30,142 nucleotides of DNA from a virus, in the IMG/VR virus record IMGVR_UViG_3300009156_000360, positions 1-30,142 of that record. One strand, given 5' to 3'. Both the position numbers and the translations under genes were made by a program. A model generated the notes under the pieces. It made no database searches. It was not told the DNA's origin and saw only the letters and a program-made list of their open reading frames with translations. The stretch's first letter is position 1, and every line of letters begins with the position of its first letter. Positions 13,599-23,046 of this stretch are shown here, piece after piece.

Positions 13599-14101
13599 AA
13601 GCAGCGAAGAAGATAGGGCTGGTAGCGTCCATCATCGACCGTATCAAGCGTAGGCCAGAGGTCACCGCCAACACGCCTGATTTCAGCGTTGACAAGGACA
13701 CCCCTGAGATCCTCAAGGCGGGCAGGGACTACGGGGCACTAGCCAACACCCCCGGCTATGTCCGCCTATTGAATGACCTCGAGCATCGGGCTGATGAGGC
13801 ACTTGGCAAGGTCAGGACTGCCGAGTATGCCGACCCCCAGATCCTCGTTCGTCTGGTCGAGCGGTGGCGTGAGGCTGAGGCCAGCCTCCTCTTCGTCCAG
13901 ACAAGGGTCAACGAGGCCGTCCAGCGCCGTACCGAGGTGCTGAGGGAGGTCAACCGCAAGCTTCAGGGTGAGTTGGACGACGACGGCGACCAGACTCGTA
14001 GAATTCAGGAGTTTATGGGTGTCGAGGGGGGACTGATCCCCATCGACGAGGATGAAGCAACAAACCACAACCAAAGCCCCTTTAACGAGGGCATACTGTA
14101 A
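13595..14101 (+). CDS. Helical head-module protein of unknown function
   Basis: The 168-residue product has a basic start (MKAAKKIGLVASIIDRIKRR) and a long helical region (residues 55-130: VRLLNDLEHRADEALGKVRT ... EAVQRRTEVLREVNRKLQGE) ending in an acidic tail. Its ATG overlaps the portal stop as ATGA. Position between portal and scaffold suggests an assembly or minor head role, but I do not recognise the family. Confidence 0.65.
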   Translation: MKAAKKIGLVASIIDRIKRRPEVTANTPDFSVDKDTPEILKAGRDYGALANTPGYVRLLNDLEHRADEALGKVRTAEYADPQILVRLVERWREAEASLLFVQTRVNEAVQRRTEVLREVNRKLQGELDDDGDQTRRIQEFMGVEGGLIPIDEDEATNHNQSPFNEGIL

Positions 14102-14127
14102 CACAAGAAAGGTCAGGTAATAGGTCA

Positions 14128-15177
14128 ATGAGTAGACAAATAGAAGATCCCAGCCTCACCCCAGATGTCCAAGACGACGGACAGGGTGAGGAAACAGTGT
14201 ACACGACCGACCCAAGTCAGGTCGCGGCAAGCGGTGGATGGATAATGGAAGGTCCCGATGCCACCCTCGACTTTGGGGACGCTGAGCCCCAACCAGCCGC
14301 AGCACCAGCCCAACCGGCAAGGCCTGCAGCCCCGGCCCAACCACGCCAACCTGGGCCTGCCCCCGGCCAGACCGCCCCTCGTCAGACTGGTGGTGGTCCT
14401 TCCGGTACTGCCTTCGAGGTCCAGCTTCCCAACGGGTTAGTGTTCCGAGGCCCTACCGCCGAGGCCGTCAATGCAGCCGCCTCCGCCTATCTCAATCAGG
14501 GTCGCCCTCAAGCCTACGCCTCCCCCCAGGATACCCGTCGTGGTTACCGCGAGGACGAGGCAGTAGGATCAAGCTGGAACGACGAGGCCTACTACCAGAC
14601 CTTCGCCAAGAACCCACGGGCGGCTCTGCATATGATCATGCAGGAATACTTGGGCCTCGACGACCCAGCGGGTGCCCTCAATGCCTCCTACGACACCTCC
14701 CTTCAGGTCCGTGACCGTATTAACTCCGCCGACTTCTTGGCCAACAACCCAGAGTTCCCGGCCTCCCCTGAGAACGCCGACCTCCTCTTCACCCGGTTGA
14801 GGGACGATGGTGTCGAGCCTACCGCTCACAATATGGAGGTGGCCTTCCGCCAGATGGTGAGAGAGGGCAAGATGACACCCGCCCCAGCACAGGAGGGCGG
14901 ACAGCAACCCCCAGCCGACTATCGCGATGAATACGGTGGAGCGCCCCCGACCCAGCCCGCTCAGCCCAGCCGTGGGGCCTACGCCCCTGCCGCCCCCGTT
15001 GACCGGGGTGGTGCCGCCCTTGAATCGTCCGGTACTGGTGGGCCTCCTCGCCGGGGTGAGCGCCTCGGAGATCGCGAGTTGACCATCGAGGAGTACGAGA
15101 ACTTGCCTTCCGCTGAGCACATGAAGGTCTACATGGAGCGTCGTTTCCTCCTCCGTCAGGGTCAGAATCGACGTTGA
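14128..15177 (+). CDS. Scaffold-like capsid assembly protein
   Basis: The 349-residue product lies directly before the major capsid gene, where scaffolds usually sit. It is acidic at the start, then Pro/Ala/Gln-rich (residues 52-92), has a helical core (residues 115-245: AEAVNAAASAYLNQG, AALHMIMQEYLGLDDPAG, PENADLLFTRLRDDG) and a second Pro/Gly-rich linker. It ends in a basic helix (HMKVYMERRFLLRQGQNRR) of the kind used to touch the capsid protein. Scaffolds guide procapsid formation and leave the head afterwards. The assignment is from composition and position, since these proteins diverge quickly. Confidence 0.68.
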   Translation: MSRQIEDPSLTPDVQDDGQGEETVYTTDPSQVAASGGWIMEGPDATLDFGDAEPQPAAAPAQPARPAAPAQPRQPGPAPGQTAPRQTGGGPSGTAFEVQLPNGLVFRGPTAEAVNAAASAYLNQGRPQAYASPQDTRRGYREDEAVGSSWNDEAYYQTFAKNPRAALHMIMQEYLGLDDPAGALNASYDTSLQVRDRINSADFLANNPEFPASPENADLLFTRLRDDGVEPTAHNMEVAFRQMVREGKMTPAPAQEGGQQPPADYRDEYGGAPPTQPAQPSRGAYAPAAPVDRGGAALESSGTGGPPRRGERLGDRELTIEEYENLPSAEHMKVYMERRFLLRQGQNRR

Positions 15178-15199
15178 CCCTACCTTTGCCGCCGTCAAA

Positions 15200-15222
15200 G
15201 GGGGTCTTGATCTTAGACCCCC
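15200..15222 (+). terminator. Candidate terminator before the major capsid gene
   Basis: GGGGGTCT (15200-15207) pairs perfectly with AGACCCCC (15215-15222) around a 7-base loop, followed by TGTTGCCTT. The 8-pair GC-rich stem is strong but the T-run is weak, so partial termination or mRNA processing is likely. The 160-base gap here separates scaffold and capsid genes and may also hold a capsid promoter, though no clear -35/-10 pair can be assigned. Confidence 0.6.
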
Positions 15223-15337
15223 TGTTGCCTTAAGCTTGCCGCATGATGGTCGTGTTTCGTTTTACCATGGTCGCTAAGTCGGTCAACCTCTCATCCCAAC
15301 TGAGCTTATCGCTCCCTTCTTGTAGGAGTATACGCTA

Positions 15338-16312
15338 ATGCCTTACGCTCCAGCAGGGATGCAGACGACCTCACCGGGTCTAACCCATTTCCCGGCGGCA
15401 TACTACAGGAGACGCCAGCTTGACCAGTTGATGAAGAAATTCGTCTTCATGGCAGTGACGGAACCTGACAATATACCGCTAAGGGAAGGGAAGACGATCC
15501 AGTGGTACAGGATCGACTTGCCATCCGCCAATACGACTCCGAGCGCTGAAGGTGCCGTAGGTGCTAGCCTTGGCTATGCATCGACCACCATCTCCGCTAC
15601 CGTGAATGAGTACAGTGACTTCATCACGGCGTCCACCCTTCTGCTCGAGACTGACATCAGCCCCACAGTTGAGAACATGTCCTCGTGGCTGGGCTACCGT
15701 GCTGGTCTCTCTACTGACACCATCGTCCGTACGGAACTCGATACCGCCGTTGCCTCTGTCTCTGTGAACACCATCGGTACCTATCTGGCTGCATCGGATT
15801 TCCTCCAGGTCCGAGCTCTCCTCCGTGGACAAGATGTCCCCGGACGCAGCCAGACGGATACCGAGGGTGAAGAGTTCCACGCCATCGCCCACCCCTATGT
15901 CTTGTACGATATGATGGCAGACAACACTGCCGGTGGGTGGATCGACGTCCGCAAGTATACCAGACCCGAGACCATCATCAACGCTGAGGTCGGGAAAGCG
16001 GGTGGATGCCGGATCATGGAAAGCACCAACGTCTCTACTGCTACCGTCAATGGTAACACCGTCTACTACGTCTACGTGGTCGGTGCCGGTGCCATTGGAG
16101 CCGTTGACCTCGCCGGTCGCGGTCCTTCCAATGTCAAGAACCCCAAGCGTCAGGCGTTCAAGACAAACGTCATCATGGGCAAGCCTAGCATTGCGGACCC
16201 GGAAGGCAAGATCGGGGCTGCGGTCAGCTATCGCTTCGTATTCACCGTTAAGCTCCTCGACGTGGTGGTCTACCGTTACAAGATCATCTACGCCGATCCG
16301 AGCATCGTCTAA
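15338..16312 (+). CDS. Major capsid protein, N4-gp56-like
   Basis: The 324-residue product forms the icosahedral head. Its pattern fits the N4-gp56 group of HK97-fold capsid proteins: an N-terminal helix with RRRQLDQLMKKFVF, the strand GKTIQWYRIDLPSANTTP with SAEG, the STTISATVNEYSDFITAS segment, then TDTIVRTELDTA and a middle HPYVLYDMMADNTAGGW region. The C-terminus has the strand GAAVSYRFVFTVKLLDVVVY. TAGGAG precedes the ATG by 8 bases, after a gap holding a strong hairpin, as expected for a highly expressed gene. Two further structural genes follow. Confidence 0.8.
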   Translation: MPYAPAGMQTTSPGLTHFPAAYYRRRQLDQLMKKFVFMAVTEPDNIPLREGKTIQWYRIDLPSANTTPSAEGAVGASLGYASTTISATVNEYSDFITASTLLLETDISPTVENMSSWLGYRAGLSTDTIVRTELDTAVASVSVNTIGTYLAASDFLQVRALLRGQDVPGRSQTDTEGEEFHAIAHPYVLYDMMADNTAGGWIDVRKYTRPETIINAEVGKAGGCRIMESTNVSTATVNGNTVYYVYVVGAGAIGAVDLAGRGPSNVKNPKRQAFKTNVIMGKPSIADPEGKIGAAVSYRFVFTVKLLDVVVYRYKIIYADPSIV

Positions 16313-16327
16313 GGGAGGGGAGAGCAC

Positions 16328-16891
16328 ATGAACACAATTATCTCTACCCCAAGCAGAAAACCGGCGGAACTCAACCTCGGCGGTACTTCCACCTCCGAGA
16401 AGGTGTTTCAGGACGCGGCGGGGTTGGCCGTCATCCTGCCTTTCCCGTCTGCTGGTCAGATCTGTGGCGCTACTGGCCCTGCTCTGGCTCGCATGGGAAA
16501 GATCCACGTCTCGGCTTTTGGGCGTGTCACTGGTGGTGGTACCACCAACTACACTCCTCAGCTGCAGTGGGGGACATCCCTCACCCCCGGTTCCAACACT
16601 GATATCGAGTCTGGTGGCGCGGTGGCCGTCAACTCGGTTTCAGGTTTCTGGGCTATCGAGGCCATTCTCTGGGTCGATGATGCCTCGGGTAAGATCTCGG
16701 GTATGTCGCGTCATGGCGTCCACGGTTCAACCACCACTTGGACCGACTGGGCCGCTATCGACAACAACATATCCTCGGTCGACCCCGATGGCAACGCAAC
16801 TCTCGGCTTGGTGGTCACGGGCACTTTCTCGGCGGGTTTTGCCGGGAACGCCGCCTATCTCGACCACTTCAGCATGCAGAAGGTAGCATAA
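16328..16891 (+). CDS. Virion structural protein, possible capsid decoration
   Basis: The 187-residue product is beta-rich and Gly/Thr-rich (KVFQDAAGLAVILPFPSAG, MGKIHVSAFGRVTGGG, AIEAILWVDDASGKIS). It looks like a jelly-roll-type coat or decoration protein. GGGAGGGGAG lies just upstream, and it sits 15 bases after the capsid gene. Small beta proteins in this place often sit on the capsid surface or fill the head-neck region. No family is firmly recognised. Confidence 0.6.
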   Translation: MNTIISTPSRKPAELNLGGTSTSEKVFQDAAGLAVILPFPSAGQICGATGPALARMGKIHVSAFGRVTGGGTTNYTPQLQWGTSLTPGSNTDIESGGAVAVNSVSGFWAIEAILWVDDASGKISGMSRHGVHGSTTTWTDWAAIDNNISSVDPDGNATLGLVVTGTFSAGFAGNAAYLDHFSMQKVA

Positions 16892-16904
16892 GGAGGAATG
16901 AAAC

Positions 16905-17342
16905 ATGCAATCTAACCTCCTAAGACCACGAGGGTTTGGACTGGCCTCAGCGGAAGTCAAGGTGGCCACTTTCACGAGTGCCGTCATCGAGATCCCGCTT
17001 GGCGAGTCCTATGCCTTCTATCTTCAGGTCACCGCCGCATCCGGAACCTCACCGACTCTGGATATGGCGATCCAAGTGACCCCTGACAACGGAACCACCT
17101 TCTACACAGCGGCAAGGTTTGCTCAGATGACGGGTGTCGCCATCCGCCGTTTGCAGATCCAGCCGATGATGGGGAGGGGCGAGGCAGGTACCGAGTCGGT
17201 AATCGCCGACACAGGTGGTGCCTTGAATGCCAACACTATCATCACCAGAAAGATCAAGTATAAGGCGACGATAGCTGGGACCAACCCGAGCTTCACTTAT
17301 ACCTTGTGGGTGCTGGTAGTTTCACGTTCGTCCGGCGACTAG
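16905..17342 (+). CDS. Virion structural protein, beta-rich
   Basis: The 145-residue product has strands VKVATFTSAVIEIPLG, YAFYLQVTAASG, TLDMAIQVTPDNGTTFYTAA and a terminal strand FTYTLWVLVVSRS. AAGGAGGAATG precedes the ATG. It is similar in size and style to its upstream neighbour and follows it by 13 bases, so both may be parts of the shell surface. Function is inferred from position. Confidence 0.58.
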   Translation: MQSNLLRPRGFGLASAEVKVATFTSAVIEIPLGESYAFYLQVTAASGTSPTLDMAIQVTPDNGTTFYTAARFAQMTGVAIRRLQIQPMMGRGEAGTESVIADTGGALNANTIITRKIKYKATIAGTNPSFTYTLWVLVVSRSSGD

Positions 17343-17375
17343 AGATAGTCATTGTCCGGACATAGGGAGGGTAGC

Positions 17376-17993
17376 GTGGCTCGATCAAGTTTTAGGATGA
17401 AGGACAGGAAGAAGTTCCAGACTTTCGCCATAAACGAGAAGAATCAGGCTACCCTCATTCGTACATCGACTGAAGCGATCAAGAAAGAGGACGAAGCAGC
17501 GAACCCGATGGACGGGGAGAGATCTATGGGGGACAAGAGCAAACAGATGGGGAGGGCCATGAGGGTCGACGCCTTCATCGCTAAGCTCAAGTCCCTCAAC
17601 CCCAAGCTCATCTTCGAACTCAGCAAGGGTGACCCCACCAAGTATGGCATCTACATCCCCGTCGGTCAGGCCAGAAAATTGGTCGACACCGCCCTCGCTC
17701 AGGATATTGTCTTCATCTGTGGCATGGAGAGCGGGATCAACCTTGGTGGCCGCATCAACGAGGGGATGATACCAGAATTCAGTATCATGGTCACCAAGGA
17801 CGTCATAGTCCCTGACGGTGACTCCATCAAGAAGAAGAAAAAGTTCGAGTCTGAGATCCGGGGGTGGAGGCGTGTCCTAGCTGCCCTTATCTCGGATGGC
17901 TACCTGACTGAGCCCCAAGTTGTCAAGGCCTTCGATATCGCCACCCCCAGTCAGCGGTGGCAGCAGAAGGTCAATCCCACTATTACGGTCTAG
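17376..17993 (+). CDS. Hypothetical protein in the virion gene cluster
   Basis: The 205-residue product has a basic start (ARSSFRMKDRKKFQTFAINE), an acidic middle and an alpha/beta core (residues 60-180: AFIAKLKSLNPKLIFELSKG, KYGIYIPVGQARKLVDTALA, IVFICGMESG). The C-terminal helix region ends in RWQQKVNPTITV. GTG 17376 is chosen because GGGAGGGTAGC directly precedes it; the longer frame would begin with a TTG at 17352 with no site. It does not match a family I know. A head-completion or scaffold-related role is possible. Confidence 0.58.
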   Translation: MARSSFRMKDRKKFQTFAINEKNQATLIRTSTEAIKKEDEAANPMDGERSMGDKSKQMGRAMRVDAFIAKLKSLNPKLIFELSKGDPTKYGIYIPVGQARKLVDTALAQDIVFICGMESGINLGGRINEGMIPEFSIMVTKDVIVPDGDSIKKKKKFESEIRGWRRVLAALISDGYLTEPQVVKAFDIATPSQRWQQKVNPTITV

Positions 17994-18004
17994 GAGGAAG
18001 GTCA

Positions 18005-18589
18005 ATGTCCAACAAGAACAAGTCACAGGACCCGGATAAGGCGCAGGAGCCGGAAGTCCAGGCCCAGACGTCTGAGGCCAACGGTGAGGTCATGATTGCC
18101 CTTACCAAGAGTGACCTGCTCGAACTCATCAAGGAGTTCAGGCGGGACCCTGATAAGGAGAAACAAATCGAGGCGGAAGCCAAGAGGCTGGAAACCAGAC
18201 GCAACCAGATGGTCATGTTGGCCAAGCAAGACGAGGTGGCTCGACGGCAGCGGGAGGCGAATTGTGGCCACCGCAAGCCGGACAATCAGGAGGCGAGCGC
18301 CACCCAGGAATTTTCGGACGGTATGGTACGGGTTTTTTGCCTCCGGTGTCAGAAGGTCCTTCGTACCTACCTCACCCCCGCCATGGCTCAGGCCCTCTCC
18401 ATCCGTCAGCGTATGGCGGCACTCAACATCTCCGAGGAGGAGTTGGAGGACCGCATCATGCAGGGTAAGGTGGGCATGACCACGGACGAACTGGACCAGA
18501 TGCAGCAGGATCTACACCCCGACCCATTCGCGAGGACCAAGAAGGGGACAATCCGCAACGTCCAGACGACCGAGAACCAATATCAGTAG
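18005..18589 (+). CDS. Protein with CxH...CxxC zinc-binding motif
   Basis: The 194-residue product is charged and helical at the start (LLELIKEFRRDPDKEKQIEA, EAKRLETRRNQM). It then has a likely zinc site with Cys87, His89, Cys112 and Cys115 (NCGHRKP ... FCLRCQKVL). A helical C-terminus ends in a polar tail. GGAGGAAGGTCA precedes the ATG at 18005, which is preferred to the upstream ATG at 17957 inside the previous gene. Small zinc proteins are found near head-tail genes in several podovirus-type phages. Function is unknown. Confidence 0.62.
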   Translation: MSNKNKSQDPDKAQEPEVQAQTSEANGEVMIALTKSDLLELIKEFRRDPDKEKQIEAEAKRLETRRNQMVMLAKQDEVARRQREANCGHRKPDNQEASATQEFSDGMVRVFCLRCQKVLRTYLTPAMAQALSIRQRMAALNISEEELEDRIMQGKVGMTTDELDQMQQDLHPDPFARTKKGTIRNVQTTENQYQ

Positions 18590-18604
18590 AGAGGGGAGAC
18601 GGGG

Positions 18605-19327
18605 ATGCCATCGACCTATACTTACGCCGAGCTTATCAACCACGCTCAGTCCATAGTTAAGGGCATCCCCATCTCGACTATCTCCGCCTTGGCCGTCGAT
18701 CAGCTTAATTCCATGATCTGGATGGCATACCCGTGGAAGTGGACCCGTACCCCATTGACTGCCATTCCCCTCGTCGACTCTACTCAGGACTATTCCGTTG
18801 ACGCCGCTGATACTCGTTTCCATTCCTTGCTACTTGCCCGTATCACCCTCACCTCTTCCACCCCCAACCAGTACCGTGATCTTCGCGTCACCCGCCACCT
18901 CGAGCCCTCCCTCTTCTCCAAGATTACGTGGCCCAACTTCCAGCTTATCTCTTTTGAGAACGAGGTCAATAAGCTCCGGCTTGAGTCCGCCGTACAGGTG
19001 CCGTCCGGCCTCACCATGCGAATCAACGGTGAGTATAAGCTGACGCCCTTGAAGCTGACCAACCTCGCCTCGACCATCGTCTTCCCCGATCACTATGCCA
19101 ACGTCTTTGTCAATGGTATCCTCTGGATGCTGTACCGTCTAGCCAACGACGACCGTGCCGGTACCGCCGTCCTCCAGAAGAATGTGGTCCAGTATACCGG
19201 CCAGCTTGGCGTCTTCTATGATAGCCTCGTCATGGTCAAGGATGCCGAGGAGAGTGGCATCGGTGATACCGTCTACCCTGAGGAGAGCATTGGTGCTCCC
19301 TCCCTCTACCTACCTGGGGTTTTCTAA
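18605..19327 (+). CDS. Head-tail adaptor or tail tubular-like protein
   Basis: The 240-residue product has the layout of podovirus adaptor (gp11-like) proteins: a helical start (YTYAELINHAQSIVKGIP, ALAVDQLNSMIWMAYPWKWT), a beta segment (LTAIPLVDSTQDYSV), and a helical pair near the end (NVFVNGILWMLYRLANDD, LQKNVVQYTGQLGVFYDSLV). Adaptors join the portal to the tail nozzle. It sits directly before a propeller-like tail protein and overlaps it as TAATG, which matches the usual adaptor-nozzle gene order. Confidence 0.62.
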   Translation: MPSTYTYAELINHAQSIVKGIPISTISALAVDQLNSMIWMAYPWKWTRTPLTAIPLVDSTQDYSVDAADTRFHSLLLARITLTSSTPNQYRDLRVTRHLEPSLFSKITWPNFQLISFENEVNKLRLESAVQVPSGLTMRINGEYKLTPLKLTNLASTIVFPDHYANVFVNGILWMLYRLANDDRAGTAVLQKNVVQYTGQLGVFYDSLVMVKDAEESGIGDTVYPEESIGAPSLYLPGVF

Positions 19328-21168
19328 TGGCCGTCTCTGACAAGACCATACCTCGGGTTATCGATAACATGGCGATCCCGTACAAGACGCGGGTCAATAT
19401 CGCTACTGTTTCTGCCCCCTACTTCACTGGTGGCTACAACCTCCTTGCCCAGAAGGACAGCCCACTCACCAAGCGCCCCGGCTTCCCCGGTCTTTACTCC
19501 ACCACCCAGTTTGGTGCAGGTTCTCGTGTCCGCCGTGTCTTCACTTGGTCCCGTTGGAATGGCACCTTCTACACCATGTTCGCGGTCACCAATGCCGGTG
19601 CCACCGAGAGCCGAGTGTATAACGGGACCACCCTCATCCACACCGATACGACCAGCACCGAGCCCTTCGATTTCGTAGTCTCCAATAACCACCTCTTCTT
19701 CGCTAACGGGGTGAATATGATGAAGTGGGATGGGGCGACGGTCAGCAACTGGGGGATAGCAGGGCCTACCGATAGCGATACACCAACCATAAGTAATGCG
19801 GGAGCAGGTAATGTCCCCGGCGTCGTGGGCCATACCTATGTATTTGCCTATGGGAATTCTACCACCGGCCACGTTTCAGATATTAGTTTACCCTCTACTG
19901 CCACCAACGCAGCTAACCGTAAGTGGGACGTCACTGGTCCCAAATCTACCGATACTCAGGTGGATAAGGTCCATATCTATCGTTCTGAGGATGGCTCGTT
20001 TAATGGACCTTGGCTCGAGTTGTCCAACTCTCCCATCGCCAACCCCGGTGGTGCCACGTGGACCATACAGGATAATGACTTCGACACTACCTCGACCTCC
20101 ACCCCGAGGTTACAGGGGACAGCACCGGCACCTACTCGAGGCCGTAACCGTCGCCCCCCCGCCTCCAAGGGTCCTGTCCTATCCGCTGGTCGTATCTGGA
20201 CCTTCCAGAACGACATGGTTCACAACAGTGGACTTGAGGAAATCTCGGTTGGCGTACCCGAGGAGAGCTTCCCTGTCATAGGGCAGCAGAACGGCCAGCC
20301 CTTCGGTCAAGAGGTCTTCGGTCTCGGTGTCCTTGCTGACTCCGACATCAGCTTGATCATGGTCTTCACTGGTTCTGATATCCACTACATTGCCGGTGAC
20401 TCCCTTAATACCTTCCGCATCGGGGTCCTACTTAAGAAGCGTGGCTGTCGTCAGCGTGCTACTATCTTCTGTTCCCAGCTCGACTCCGATTCCGCCCAAG
20501 GTGGCGCTACCTTCGGATTTGTCACGTGGCTAGATACCTCCAACACCGTCCGCATGATGACCACCAACTCAGGGGTCCGTCACCTATCTGCCGACATTAT
20601 TGACGATATTGCCACCATCGACCATACCCAAGCCAGCATCACCGTCCATGAGGATGCCGATCGTCGCTGGCTGGTCCTTTGTGACGGTGGTGCCGAGATT
20701 CTGAGGGTGTTGGACTTGCAGCGTGGTGAGTGGAACGTCCCATGGCCTATTACCGATGCCTTTTATATCGCGACGGGTGAGGTCTCCGCCGGTACATGGA
20801 AGCTATTCCTATCTCTCAATACTGGTGCCGTATACCAGATGAGTAACACCGTCTGGGCCGATGGTGGGACCAACTTCGGTGCTCGTATGGACCTCATGCT
20901 TGCCCCCGTCATGGACCCCAGCCGTCCTGAGCAAGTCGGTAGCGTCGAGTACGTCGGGTTTGAGCGTAATGCCACTGACATTGATGATATAGCGGTACTA
21001 CATGACGAGGACCCATATGAGGGTACACCCACCTACACCTCGATCTTGGCTAATGAGACTGACCCCTTCTTGCGTAAGGTGATAGGTACTAACTTGGTTG
21101 AGAAATGGTACTATATCCGGGAGGATGCGGGCACTCGCCGTCTGGCGGTCCGTATCGATTGGCTGTAA
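19327..21168 (+). CDS. Tail nozzle/stabilisation-like protein
   Basis: The 613-residue product is mostly beta, with repeated blade-like segments (GSRVRRVFTWSRWNGTFYTM, FDFVVSNNHLFFANGVNMMK, AGRIWTFQNDMVHNSGLEEI, DSDISLIMVFTGSDIHYIAG, RRWLVLCDGGAEILRVLDLQ). The N-terminal GGYNLLAQKDSPLTKRPGF resembles the start of tail tubular B or P22 gp10-type nozzles (conserved R-PG). Segments such as RSEDGSFNGPWLEL suggest an inserted fibronectin-like module. The nozzle extends the DNA channel below the adaptor. The exact family is inferred. Confidence 0.68.
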   Translation: MAVSDKTIPRVIDNMAIPYKTRVNIATVSAPYFTGGYNLLAQKDSPLTKRPGFPGLYSTTQFGAGSRVRRVFTWSRWNGTFYTMFAVTNAGATESRVYNGTTLIHTDTTSTEPFDFVVSNNHLFFANGVNMMKWDGATVSNWGIAGPTDSDTPTISNAGAGNVPGVVGHTYVFAYGNSTTGHVSDISLPSTATNAANRKWDVTGPKSTDTQVDKVHIYRSEDGSFNGPWLELSNSPIANPGGATWTIQDNDFDTTSTSTPRLQGTAPAPTRGRNRRPPASKGPVLSAGRIWTFQNDMVHNSGLEEISVGVPEESFPVIGQQNGQPFGQEVFGLGVLADSDISLIMVFTGSDIHYIAGDSLNTFRIGVLLKKRGCRQRATIFCSQLDSDSAQGGATFGFVTWLDTSNTVRMMTTNSGVRHLSADIIDDIATIDHTQASITVHEDADRRWLVLCDGGAEILRVLDLQRGEWNVPWPITDAFYIATGEVSAGTWKLFLSLNTGAVYQMSNTVWADGGTNFGARMDLMLAPVMDPSRPEQVGSVEYVGFERNATDIDDIAVLHDEDPYEGTPTYTSILANETDPFLRKVIGTNLVEKWYYIREDAGTRRLAVRIDWL

Positions 21169-21204
21169 TGGCTGTAATCGTGAAAGCGGGCAAGGTGATT
21201 TCAA

Positions 21205-23046
21205 ATGGCACTCTACAAACTACCCTTCGTACTCAACTTTACTGGCCCTTGGCTATTTGCCGATACCACGGATACCACCTATGAGAGTACCGCCATCTTT
21301 GTCGACCCCGCTGATTTCTCTGGCTCTGTTTCTGAGGCCTTCTTTGGTGCTACCGGTGAGGTCTCTTCTTCCGTCTTTAACCGTGGTGGTTCCGTCACCC
21401 TCACCCACTCCGTCGACGGTGACCTTGCCACCTTGGAGTGGTTGGCTCAGGAGCAACAGAACCCGGTCCGCCCCGAGAGCCGTGTAGGCACCTTCAACCC
21501 CTCTGCTTCTGCCGGTTACTACAAGCTTCGGGTCAATACCCCTAAGTTCCATCTTGCTCTTACTTTTTCTCAGGCGGTCATAGTTCGGCAGTATGACTCG
21601 AACATCCCTGCTTCCTTCTGGCTCAACAAGCCGATGCTTACCGGCGATGCCAGTTCGGGTGGCTTCAACGACCCTGAGAACGACCTCTGGTCCTATGTCG
21701 CTCGTACCATTTCCTCCACCCCCACCGCTTCCTCCCCCGATTCTGGTGGTATCTTCAACATCCACACCCATGACCTCACCAAGTTCACCACCGCTCGCAT
21801 TGACAGGTTGAAGGTCTTTGGCACCCTCTGGAACTACTGGTTAGACGTTGGCCACGACGACACCGCGACGGCCACGTGGTGGAACAAGACCAAGAATCTG
21901 CCGGTGAGTGGGGCCGTACTAACCACGGACCAGCAGACCCCCACCTATGCCGAGACAGAGTTCCTGCTCTCCGCCACCAACCTCGACGATGGTGATGACT
22001 TCGAGTTCCGTATCAACGATGCCCTCAACGACGGGTTCGGCGGTGCCCTATTTGGTCACCTCCAGTATGCCATCCACATGACAGGGGTGGTGGGTGGTGA
22101 CAAGCTGGTCGTCTGGTTCCCGGTCAACTCCATGTTCGGTGGTGTCTTGGGTAATGACATTGCTTCCCGTGCCCTCCTTCGTCGTTCTTGGTTCCCCGAC
22201 ACTGGCGTCAGCTTCAAGTACGAGCTTACCGGTCTTGACGACGGTGCCAACCCCACCGTCACCGTCAACGATACTTCATCCGACTTTGGTACCTCTGGCG
22301 CTGTCGGCACCCCCGGTACCATCACCGTCATTCAGGGTGCCGTCACCGATCCTGATCATATTATCTCCCAGTTCTTCTCCACCGGCTTTGCTACATCCTC
22401 TACCCCCAATGAGGAGGTCATTGTTGAGCTCGAGGACTTCATCTTCGACGGTGTCATCACCGATCCCGTTCAGGATACCAGCGTCCGTATTCAGGGCGGA
22501 CCTTACAACCAGACAGCTACTATGGGGGCTAACATCAATGGTGGTACCTACGTCACCGCCAGCCAGTCCGCTATCACCCGAACCGGTAGTGGCACCGGCC
22601 CTGACCCTTACATCTACCACTTGGTTGGTTTGGACTACGACTTTGGCACGACCTACGACGCCACCGACCTCAATGACCCAGCCCTCAAGGTTCGGCTCAA
22701 GTACGTCCAACCCAACAACGCCACCCCGACCGAGGGGCATTGGAGGACGTGGGCCGGATGCCTGTATGTCCTTTGTGGCTCCCCTATCGCCACCATCGAC
22801 TTTAGTGGGGTTGCCACCCGCGACGTCCTGACCTCCGGTACGGTTACCTTGGACGACACCGATGCCCGTGACCGCATCTACCCCCTGATGGAAGACCTGG
22901 AGTTTGGCATAGGGTATATCACGGCGGAGATAACAGTACCGGCGGCAGATGAGGGAGAAGGTGGTGGAGGTGGAGAACCGGGTGTGGGTCAGAACTTCAA
23001 GCTATTCAGTATCACGCTGGTTGGTGAGAGAGTGGGGAGGTCCTAA
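21205..23046 (+). CDS. Large beta-rich tail protein
   Basis: The 613-residue product is beta-rich with many Asp/Thr/Gly turns, for example NFTGPWLFADTTDTTYEST, FNRGGSVTLTHSVDG, GYYKLRVNTPKFHLALTF, FEFRINDALNDG and VRLKYVQPNNATP. A Gly-rich linker (EGEGGGGGEPGVG) lies near the C-terminus before a final strand. It follows the nozzle gene and precedes a fibre-like gene, so a tail fibre, spike base or adhesin is likely. AAGGTGATTTCAA precedes the ATG. No enzymatic motif is seen. Confidence 0.55.
   Translation: MALYKLPFVLNFTGPWLFADTTDTTYESTAIFVDPADFSGSVSEAFFGATGEVSSSVFNRGGSVTLTHSVDGDLATLEWLAQEQQNPVRPESRVGTFNPSASAGYYKLRVNTPKFHLALTFSQAVIVRQYDSNIPASFWLNKPMLTGDASSGGFNDPENDLWSYVARTISSTPTASSPDSGGIFNIHTHDLTKFTTARIDRLKVFGTLWNYWLDVGHDDTATATWWNKTKNLPVSGAVLTTDQQTPTYAETEFLLSATNLDDGDDFEFRINDALNDGFGGALFGHLQYAIHMTGVVGGDKLVVWFPVNSMFGGVLGNDIASRALLRRSWFPDTGVSFKYELTGLDDGANPTVTVNDTSSDFGTSGAVGTPGTITVIQGAVTDPDHIISQFFSTGFATSSTPNEEVIVELEDFIFDGVITDPVQDTSVRIQGGPYNQTATMGANINGGTYVTASQSAITRTGSGTGPDPYIYHLVGLDYDFGTTYDATDLNDPALKVRLKYVQPNNATPTEGHWRTWAGCLYVLCGSPIATIDFSGVATRDVLTSGTVTLDDTDARDRIYPLMEDLEFGIGYITAEITVPAADEGEGGGGGEPGVGQNFKLFSITLVGERVGRS

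Noticed and set aside
15479-16507. 342-codon open frame on the - strand across the capsid gene
   Set aside because: Antisense to the major capsid protein, with low-complexity Asp/Val/Gly/Arg content typical of a shadow frame.
21160-21285. Small ORF starting at the TAATG at the end of the nozzle gene (21168)
   Set aside because: It overlaps the following large gene in another frame, and the GGCTGTAAT tandem duplication explains the apparent start; the gene at 21205 has its own ribosome site.
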